From: Castor canadensis
Lineage: Eukaryota; Chordata; Mammalia; Rodentia; Castoridae
Length of the DNA: 64,000 bases
Direction of reading: 5' to 3'
NCBI RefSeq assembly: GCF_047511655.1
Contig: NC_133392.1
Span: 161,686,542 to 161,750,541, forward strand
The notes under the pieces are model-generated. The model saw only the letters and a program-made list of their open reading frames with translations. It was not told where the DNA came from and made no database searches. Both the position numbers and the translations under genes were made by a program. The first letter of the stretch is position 1; the number at the start of each line of letters is the position of its first letter. Shown here one piece after another: positions 59,201-64,000 of the stretch.

Positions 59201-62200
59201 ATGGGATTGTCTCCATGAGCCCCCCCACTTGGGCACATCTGGGCCTGTCCCTGCTTCTCCCTTTGGGAACTGAATTTCAATTTGTCTGGGTAATACCTCA
59301 TTCCCACACTTATTTAATTTTTGGCCTGAGAGGCTGACTATGCAGAAGGAAAATGGCAGTGCATATGTCACATAGAGCTCTGAGTCCCTTCCACAGCATC
59401 CAGCCTGCAACTCCTCCCACTGCAGAAGCAGTCCAGAGGCCACACAAAACCCTGTGCCACTTGGCCCAAACAGCCAGGACTTGACTTAGGACAGACAGCT
59501 TCTCCCAACTTAAGCCCAGCCACAGAAAGTCAGATAAGCTCCTGCCCAGTCCATGGAGGCCCTGCTTCCCCTCTCCCCCACCCCGCAGCCTCCCCAGGCT
59601 AGGCGACTCCATTATGCTCATCTTTCCCACTGTGAGGCTCCCCTACGCTGCTGCCCCTGAGTCTGCACTACAATGACAGTGGCCATCCCTTGCTATGGCC
59701 AGCTCTGAGCCACCACTTCTCTCATGGGGTGACCTTCCTTTATTTCCATGGTGACTTCTGTGCAGACCACCTGTACTTAGTTTTTGCCGAAGTTCTTCCG
59801 AGCTTCTTGTAAGATCAGTGCTGCGCTGCAGTTCTGATTCATCTTCTGCCCTTATCTTTTAGCCTCGATGCAGCAGACGGAGGTCTAGAGGCCCCCGCAC
59901 TGCCCCCACCCCTCCCTGAGCCAGATCAAGTCACCTCAGAGCAGCAGTTGGTCACTCCTGCTGCTCTAACTCCCCTTTCTGAGGCTCCCTCACCTGTTGC
60001 CAGCTCCCAGGTCCCCATCCTCCTCGTCCGAGGGGCTCCTGAGATTCCCCAGCCCCCAGTGCCTGCCTGTGTCTAGTCTGCAGTAAAATGCTGAGCCTGT
60101 GATCGGCAGTGTGCAGCATGCCCGGGGGAATCTGCACAATTGGCACCCCACACACACTCGCCTCCAAGGTTGGGTGAGTGAGCGTTACTTCCCTTCTCAG
60201 GCTTGATAGAGAAGCGAGACTCCCAGCCTCTACTGAACATCTTAGAGGTGGTGGGAGGCTGGCCGGTGGCCATGGACAAGTGGAACGAGACCATAGGTAA
60301 GGACAATCCTGGTGGTAGCCTCATGGACAGACAGGTGGATGCTGGGACCCAGAACTCCCAGGGCAGCTACTCACTTGGCTGGCTGACTGCTCTTCGGGGA
60401 GCCCCATGAGGCCTATCCCTACTAGAGCCAACCTCAGGGTTCCAGGAGCCGGATCAGGCTCCATGCTGGGAGTTCATGCCAGCTGTGGCAAAGATTCTCT
60501 GTGGCTGGTCCCTGCAGCTCTGCAGAGGTGCATCCCTCTGGGACCCCTAGATCCAGGCGCTATGTCCCAGGGCTGCCAGCTCTGAGCCTGTACTCAGAGC
60601 TGCTCTGGAGGGGGCGGGGAAGGGTAGCACATGGCACCACACTTGGGACCTGTTGTCCCTGTAGGCTATTTGGGGATGTGTATCTCCTAGTCCCCAAGGC
60701 TGACCATGAGCCCACCACCCTGAGCCAGCCTGGGGTTCCCTAGACCCCCAGAGGTCCAGGCATAGGAGGCTGATCTATGGTCTGGTGAGAAGCCAGGCGG
60801 CCTAGCTGGTCTCCCAGCATGGGTGCTGACTCCCCAGGCCCTAAATGGGAGCTGGAACGGCAGCTGGCTGTGATGAACACGCAGTTCAACAGGCGTGTCC
60901 TCATTGATCTGTTCATCTGGAATGACGACCAGAACTCCAGCCGGCACATCATCTATGTATGAGACCACCCAAGGGCTGGGGTTGGCTGAGTCCCCTGGGC
61001 CTGGCTGGGGGCGCCCTCAGCACAGTAGGGAGGCAGGCCAGGGCAGAGGCCAAGGGGCCGGTTTCCCACATGTACTCCTGGGGTCTGGCTTCCAAAGCCC
61101 TGTTCTGGTCCACATCTGAGCTTCACCTGAGGGACAGGCTGCAGTAAGCAAGGGTTTTTTTTTTTTGGGGGGGGGGGGCTTGTGGCCTGTGTTCTGATCA
61201 GAGGAGCAGCCTGGTTCTTACCAACAGTGATGTGCTTAATATCAGCACAGGAGGCCTGACCTCAGAGAGCTATAGCTGGCCACAGCTAGAAAGCCAGAGA
61301 TGCCACGCTGGGCGGGCTGAGGGTAATGGGAGGCGCTGCAGTTGCCAGCACTTCCTCTACCCACCTTTCCTCCTCCCAAGTCCCTTCCTCCAGTCCAGCC
61401 CTGCCATTCTCTCTGTCACTCAGAGCAGGATTTGGGTTCCCGGAAACATCCACCTTCCGGGGGGTTGCAGTATCTCACTGTGCACAATTCTAGGGTGCTG
61501 CCCACCTCAGCCAGGCACGGGGACCTCCTCCCCTTTCCTGGGGTCACACCGTCTGTGTTTCCAGATAGACCAGCCCACCTTGGGCATGCCGTCCCGCGAG
61601 TACTATTTGAGTGATGGCAGCAACGAGAAGGTAAGTTGAGGGCCTTGCTGCGCACACCCTGCCCGGATCCTCCCACATCCCCGGGTCCACTGGCCCTTCC
61701 ACCCCATGGTGGGCCTCTGTAAACACCTGTGGGATCGAGCCCAGCACTGAGCCCTGGGGATGCAGACCCTCTTAGCTTCAACATGTACTGCCAGGCTCCA
61801 GGGTGAGCTCCCCCAACCAGGGAGCTCCCCCAACCATGGGGCAGATAGTGTGGCCTAACCCACCCACACAGAACCAGATCCACACCACCAGTGTCTGGGA
61901 GACCTGTACAGATCTCAAGTTGGGCAGAACCTACGGGTTCTGCTCCTGAGTCAAGGAGCTAATTCAGGAGAGAAGAGTTGGGAGCCTAGTGGGCAAGTTT
62001 GGTGCGGGGACCATGAGGCCAGCAGCCTAGGGACAGCAGGGGCAGGGAGAGGGAAGAGCCAGGAAGGCATAGAGAAAGCAGGGAGGACAAGGGCACAGAG
62101 TGGCAAAGGCGGGAGGCATGCCTGATAGAGGTAGCTCAAGCCAGAAGAAAAAATGTCTGTGGCCAAAGAAATGGGGTCAAGGAATGAGGCTAGGGGAGCT

Positions 62201-63293
62201 GGGAGAACCCTCAGACATCAGAAATTGGAGCATCTGAAAGGCCCACGTGTGGTTGCCACACCAGATCTGGTGGCTGCAGGCCTGGGGGTGTTGCCCACCT
62301 GCTACTAAGCAACATGGAAGGGTGGGCCTCTGTGGCTCCTGCCTGCAGTGAGGAAAGGCCTTCCCATGATGGGGAGGTGTGGGAGGTGTGGCCCAAGTGG
62401 TAGAGGGCCTGCTTTGCAAGCACGAAGCCCTGGGTTCAAAAACCCCAGTCCCACCAGAAGAAGGATTTGGGCAGAGCACACATCCTTAGGAGACAATTCC
62501 TGACCTCTGGTCTCAACCAGCAGCCTGGCTGGGGCAGCCCAACCTTACCCTGGCACTGACAGCCAGGGACTTCACTGAGTGCCTGGTGCACATGCAGCTC
62601 TGTAGAGCTGTCCCTGGTCCACAGAGGCTCCACCATGGGTCACTCAGCCAGAAGGGAGGCCGTTGGGACAAGAACTGGGTCCTGTGCTGTCTGTCAAGGC
62701 CCTGGTGTATAGCCCCACATCAGGGCTTGGGGGAGCAGACCTGGCCCATGGAGCTCAGGGGACCTCTCGCAGGCTTGTCCTGGGAGTGTGGGCAAGGTGA
62801 CAGGGCCTCAGCCTGGGCAGGCTCGGGCAGCCTGCAATGCTCCATTCAGTGCTCTGTGTGGCATAGAGCCTTTGGGTGAGCTTCCTGGGGGCCATTCCAT
62901 GTCACACGCCCACCCCCACCCCACAGAGCGCTCCGTGGTGGCCAAGGTGGCCGAGGCCGCCCAGCTCCATCCAGCGTCCTTTGGCCCAGGTGCGGGAAGC
63001 CTACCTGCAGTTCATGATGTCGGTGGCCACCATGCTTCGGAAGGACATGAACCTCCCCAAAGACAACCACCTGGTGCGGGAAGAAATGGTGCAGGTGCTA
63101 GAGCTGGAGACGCATCTGGCCAACGTGAGGCAGGACCCAGGGCCGGCGGTCTGAGGCTGGGCCCCTGACCACCTGACCCATGTGACCCCTGGCTCCCACA
63201 CAGGCCACGGCACCACCGGAGGAGAGGCACGATGTCACTGCCCTGTACCATAGGATGGACCTGGAAGAGCTGCAGTACAGGTTTGGCCTGAAG
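42524..63293 (+). CDS. MMEL1: MMEL1, membrane metallo-endopeptidase-like 1 (5' part, first 10 coding exons, continues off the window)
   Basis: Exons 42524-42671, 56256-56333, 56800-56859, 57747-57908, 58194-58274, 60201-60296, 60838-60956, 61565-61630, 62990-63124 and 63204-63293 join in frame to 345 residues. The product is a type II membrane zinc peptidase of family M13, also called NL1, SEP or NEP2, which in known mammals cleaves small peptides such as enkephalins and substance P. Visible: a short basic cytosolic tail (KQKRR, 18-22), a Leu-rich membrane anchor at about 27-47, a dibasic KR at 71-72, M13-type cysteines at 87, 92, 110 and 118, the [12 protein letters not shown] motif at 110-121, LEVVGGWPV at 191-199, and N-glycosylation sequons at N175, N205 and N241. 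The HExxH zinc motif and the C-terminal half lie beyond 64000. It is intact over the part seen. Confidence 0.96.
44233..44271. repeat. (TC)n microsatellite
   Basis: About 39 bp of pure TC repeats lie in the first coding intron of MMEL1. Confidence 0.97.
44438..44760 (+). repeat. Composite SINE: B1-like dimer plus ID unit
   Basis: GGCTGGGTGTGGGGGATAC begins arm one, a second arm follows GCTGGGTGTGGTGCC, then the ID unit GGCATGGCTCAAGTGGTAG is followed by an A/T tail. It lies in the first coding intron of MMEL1. Confidence 0.88.
45616..45720 (+). repeat. ID-type SINE
   Basis: GGAATGGCTCAAGTGGTAGA and CACCTGCCTAGCAAGCGTG are followed by TTCAAACCCCAATACCG and an A-rich tail. Confidence 0.88.
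46010..46135 (+). mobile_element. MIR SINE
   Basis: GCTATGTGATCTCAGACAGC followed by TGCCTCAGTTTCTTTATCTG and TAAGATGGAAGTGATAGG is the core of a MIR element. Confidence 0.72.
46682..46764 (+). repeat. ID-type SINE
   Basis: GGACTGGAGGTGTGGCTCAA, GCACCTGCTTTGCAAGCACC and GTTCAAACCCCAGACTC, ending in an A tail. Confidence 0.88.
46900..47220 (-). repeat. Composite SINE, reverse orientation
   Basis: It begins with a T tract and GCAGGACTGGGGCTGGGAC. The reversed ID unit (GCTTGAGCCACACCCCCAGC) is followed by reversed B1-like arms ending ATTACAGGTGTGAGCCACTG. Confidence 0.85.
47222..47640 (-). mobile_element. Old L1-related fragment, antisense to MMEL1
   Basis: CTCTGGGTGTAGAATTCTAG and GGTTGACAAG, then TTTCTGATGAAAAGGC, TTGGTTCACAGTAGTTTAG and CCAAATATTTCTTGTG follow the known order of an ancient L1 upstream region read in reverse. 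Confidence 0.65.
47648..47790 (+). mobile_element. LTR 3' fragment, MaLR-like, forward
   Basis: TAAGTAAACTTCTTTTCTTT and CCTTGGTATTTTGTTATAGC are the end of a MaLR LTR. It is an old fossil in the first coding intron of MMEL1. Confidence 0.6.
48512..48718 (+). repeat. B1-like plus deleted ID SINE
   Basis: GCCAGGTGCTGGTGGCTCAG starts one B1-like arm, followed by an A-rich linker and a shortened ID unit (GGAGTGGCTCAATGTATAGG) that lacks its middle part. It ends in a long A tract and is little diverged, so a young copy. Confidence 0.88.
48915..49215 (-). mobile_element. Possible LTR fragment, MaLR-like, reverse
   Basis: GATACATTTATTTTCTCATG, CACGATCAAGGTGCTGGC and CTTCTCACTGTGTCCACACA recall a reversed MLT1-type LTR. 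It is a diverged fossil and the family is uncertain. Confidence 0.45.
49955..50085 (+). mobile_element. MIR SINE
   Basis: AGTTCAAACTCTGCCTCCTG, GACATGACCTTGGGTGTGTC and the CATCAGTTTTGTCAAACTGG segment are in MIR order. Confidence 0.6.
50370..50760 (-). mobile_element. Second copy of the same L1-related region, antisense
   Basis: GGACACACAATTCTAAGCTG, CATCCTCTCCTGGCCACCAT, TTCTCTTTATCTTTAG and TCTCAGTAGTCTGACTGC follow the same order as the fragment at 47.2 kb but are a different insertion. A short (CATC)n run lies at 50494-50513. Confidence 0.6.
52395..52612 (-). repeat. B1-like plus deleted ID SINE, reverse, with TG run
   Basis: GGCAGTACTGGGGTTTGAAC and GAGCCACTCCACCAGCCC form the reversed ID part. 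A (TG)n run at 52465-52488 sits where the linker should be, followed by the reversed B1-like arm to GTGAGCCACCGGCACCCAG. Confidence 0.85.
52870..53000 (-). repeat. B1-like SINE, reverse, inside an L1
   Basis: TTTTGAGGCAGGGCTAGAAC, CAGGCTGGCCTCGAACTCAA and GCCTCTGCCTCCTGAGTGC are a reversed B1 element. L1 sequence resumes on both sides. Confidence 0.85.
53768..54008. repeat. (GATA)n-type tetranucleotide repeat
   Basis: About 240 bp of imperfect GATA/GACA units with TAATAGAT interruptions lie inside an antisense L1. Confidence 0.95.
54015..54110 (-). repeat. B1-like SINE fragment, reverse
   Basis: GAGACAGAGTCTCAATGTAG and CTGGCCTCAAACTCATGACC, between the GATA repeat and resumed L1 sequence. 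Confidence 0.75.
54474..54577 (-). repeat. B1-like SINE fragment, reverse
   Basis: TTTTTGAGATGGGGGTTCAC, CTTGAGATCCTCCTGCCTC and CGAGTGCTGGGGTTACATC are a diverged reversed B1 arm. Confidence 0.7.
56256..56333 (+). CDS. MMEL1: MMEL1 second coding exon, stalk with dibasic site (likely cassette exon)
   Basis: The acceptor TGTTTCTCTCCAG ends at 56255 and the donor CGAG|GTAGCC begins at 56334. The 78 nt sit between two phase-1 introns, so skipping keeps frame. It encodes the juxtamembrane stalk from GKQLPPF to [11 protein letters not shown]. In mouse, alternative splicing near this position decides between a membrane-bound and a secreted form by adding a proprotein-convertase site; here the KR pair at residues 71-72 is the candidate. 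Confidence 0.88.
56334..57746 (+). other. MMEL1 introns flanking the third coding exon
   Basis: Unique sequence, except a MIR/L2-like snatch near 57585-57640 (CCAAGGGCACACGGCTGCC). Confidence 0.6.
56800..56859 (+). CDS. MMEL1: MMEL1 third coding exon (DVCTTPGC)
   Basis: The acceptor ATTGTTCGCAG ends at 56799 and the donor GCAG|GTAAGC begins at 56860. The 60-nt phase 1-1 exon encodes [20 protein letters not shown]. Its two cysteines begin the ectodomain disulphide pattern typical of M13 peptidases. Confidence 0.93.
57747..57908 (+). CDS. MMEL1: MMEL1 fourth coding exon ([12 protein letters not shown])
   Basis: Several CAG triplets sit at the acceptor (GAGCAGCAGCCAGG). The AG at 57745-57746 is chosen because only it gives [10 protein letters not shown] in frame, as in the family. 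The exon carries the M13 N-terminal domain start [14 protein letters not shown] and [18 protein letters not shown]. The donor AAAG|GTGGCC begins at 57909, phase 1. The doubled CAG makes a small NAGNAG-type ambiguity possible. Confidence 0.93.
58194..58274 (+). CDS. MMEL1: MMEL1 fifth coding exon
   Basis: The acceptor CTGCCCACAG ends at 58193 and the donor GAGA|GTGAGT begins at 58275. It encodes [20 protein letters not shown] and YRSCMNE; the split Ser codon at the end completes the sequon N175-E-S. The exon is 81 nt, phase 1-1. Confidence 0.94.
58275..60200 (+). other. MMEL1 intron after the fifth coding exon
   Basis: Apart from the TG-rich tract at 58.55-58.95 kb it is unique sequence with no recognisable gene. 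Confidence 0.7.
58553..58952. repeat. TG/TATG-rich alternating purine-pyrimidine tract
   Basis: About 400 bp of imperfect TGTG, CATG and TATG units lie in the MMEL1 intron after the fifth coding exon. The frames it opens (Cys/Val/Tyr-rich) are artefacts of the repeat. Confidence 0.93.
60201..60296 (+). CDS. MMEL1: MMEL1 sixth coding exon
   Basis: The acceptor CCCTTCTCAG ends at 60200 and the donor ATAG|GTAAGG begins at 60297. It encodes [20 protein letters not shown] and [11 protein letters not shown], including the family motif LEVVGGWP and the sequon N205-E-T. Confidence 0.95.
60838..60956 (+). CDS. MMEL1: MMEL1 seventh coding exon
   Basis: The acceptor GACTCCCCAG ends at 60837 and the donor TAT|GTATGA begins at 60957. 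It encodes [20 protein letters not shown] and [19 protein letters not shown], with the sequon N241-S-S. It ends the run of phase-1 exons and exits in phase 0. Confidence 0.95.
61155..61178. repeat. T12G12 homopolymer junction
   Basis: Twelve T are followed directly by twelve G in the MMEL1 intron before the eighth coding exon. Confidence 0.95.
61565..61630 (+). CDS. MMEL1: MMEL1 eighth coding exon
   Basis: The acceptor GTCTGTGTTTCCAG ends at 61564 and the donor AAG|GTAAGT begins at 61631. It encodes [18 protein letters not shown] followed by SNEK. The D-Q-P[10 protein letters not shown] block is a hallmark of the M13 N-terminal domain. Confidence 0.95.
62371..62462 (+). repeat. ID-type SINE in an MMEL1 intron
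   Basis: GGGAGGTGTGGCCCAAGTGG, TAGAGGGCCTGCTTTGCAAG and GGTTCAAAAACCCCAGTCCC. It lies in the intron before the ninth coding exon. Confidence 0.85.
62990..63124 (+). CDS. MMEL1: MMEL1 ninth coding exon
   Basis: The acceptor TCCTTTGGCCCAG ends at 62989 and the donor AAC|GTGAGG begins at 63125. It encodes [19 protein letters not shown] and [18 protein letters not shown]. The usual acceptor has a short pyrimidine tract. A richer AG at 62926 would add 21 codons in frame, but the family protein has no such insert, so 62990 is taken as the main start. Confidence 0.92.
63204..63293 (+). CDS. MMEL1: MMEL1 tenth coding exon, last one inside the window
   Basis: The acceptor CTCCCACACAG ends at 63203 and the donor AAG|GTGAGG begins at 63294. 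It encodes [18 protein letters not shown] and [12 protein letters not shown]. The next exon of the family (starting GFNWT) is not present before 64000. Confidence 0.94.
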
Positions 63294-64000
63294 GTGAGGC
63301 CTGGCACCCACACGGGAGCTGGTGCTGGCCCAGACAGGACCTATCTCAACTCCCATTCAAGCTGCAGAGCTGCACCTGCCCCCAGCAGGGACTAATTTCA
63401 CTGATGCTCAAATGATCACCAATCCAGCAGGGTGGCAGATGCCACCTGTTGTCCTGGGACAGCTGTCCCATCTCTCCCATAACAGCAGTCGTGAGCCCAA
63501 CCTATGAGGAAACCCAAGCTAGAGGGACTGCTGATTTCTGTGAGGTCCTCCCACTCCCCCAGGGCCATCAGACTCCAATGAGTCCCTCACCCTGACTGCG
63601 TTGCCCCCCGTGGATGGACCCTCAGACTCTCCCCTCCCTGAAAGTCAGACAGGCACCACCTTAGGCACAGGGTGGGGGGTAGCAGAGCCCTCCAGTCTGG
63701 ACCTCCACCTCCCCATTTGCTCAGCCCATCCAGTCCCCCGAGCAAGCAGTGTGTAGCTTGCTCAGGCCTCCTTCCCAGGAGGGTTGGGATGCAGCTTCAG
63801 TCATAGCAACTGCCACACAGAAAGCCCAGTCGGAGGGAGGAGAGCAGGGGTGGGATTGCACCCGCGGCTGCTCCACCTGATCAGAAATGTAAGTAAGCAT
63901 CAGAAGCCATAGCTCAGGCAGGGAGGGTAAAACAGGAAACCCTGGGGTGCCCTGGGCCCCTGCTCATCACACCAGGGGCCTTGGAAAACCCCCTGCCCCT
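63294..64000 (+). other. MMEL1 intron, runs off the window
   Basis: No further exon with M13 residues is seen before the window ends. Confidence 0.8.

Larger units (their letters stand above)
60297..62989 (+). other. MMEL1 introns around the seventh and eighth coding exons
   Basis: They contain the T12G12 junction, one ID-type SINE at 62.4 kb and otherwise unique GC-rich DNA. Confidence 0.7.

Noticed and set aside
62876-62989. Longer upstream open frame joined to the ninth MMEL1 exon
   Set aside because: Only the part after the AG at 62926 has an acceptor; the earlier part is intron. The main exon start remains 62990.
1-64000. CRISPR arrays, operons, prophage or other prokaryotic systems
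   Set aside because: The window is mammalian nuclear DNA with spliced genes and interspersed repeats; no such structure is present.

Overview
This window is vertebrate, specifically mammalian, nuclear DNA. It shows multi-exon genes with GT-AG introns, L1, L2 and MIR fragments, MaLR-type solo LTRs, and many young SINEs. The SINEs pair a B1-like (7SL) dimer with an ID-type tRNA-derived unit, or are the ID-type unit alone. That architecture points to a rodent. My best guess is a castorimorph (beaver or kangaroo-rat kind); this is inferred from repeat style, not proven.

Two protein genes lie head to tail on the plus strand. TTC34 is complete from start codon to stop: eight coding exons from 12853 to 34814 join in frame into about 1,076 residues of TPR-like helical repeats. 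A poly(A) signal lies at 35393. MMEL1 (neprilysin-like 1, peptidase family M13) starts at 42524. Its first ten coding exons (345 residues) run to 63293. The rest, including the zinc-binding catalytic motifs, lies beyond the right edge. This TTC34-MMEL1 order matches the human 1p36.32 neighbourhood, so the left edge should face PRDM16 and ACTRT2.

Layout: 1-12.8 kb is intergenic or 5' flank, GC-rich, with two TA-rich blocks of homeodomain, POU and TCF-like sites (about 6.83-7.17 kb and 10.80-10.91 kb) that look like conserved developmental enhancers. 12.8-34.8 kb is TTC34. Its introns hold three MaLR LTR fragments, an L2 fragment, a 3.2-kb L1 tail, many SINEs, and in the last intron a degenerate minisatellite next to a promoter-like ETS/NRF1/SP1 cluster. 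34.8-42.5 kb is the spacer between the genes. 42.5-64 kb is the 5' half of MMEL1. Its 13.6-kb first coding intron is filled with antisense L1, SINEs and simple repeats, followed by nine compact exons.

The two genes do not form a pathway; they are only neighbours. MMEL1 encodes an ectoenzyme or secreted peptidase of neuropeptides, while TTC34 is a poorly studied TPR scaffold-like protein. I found no self-contained novel system. The most interesting leads are the antisense promoter, minisatellite and open frame inside the last TTC34 intron, the two enhancer-like blocks, an in-frame competing splice acceptor in MMEL1, and a CA repeat placed just after a TTC34 splice donor.
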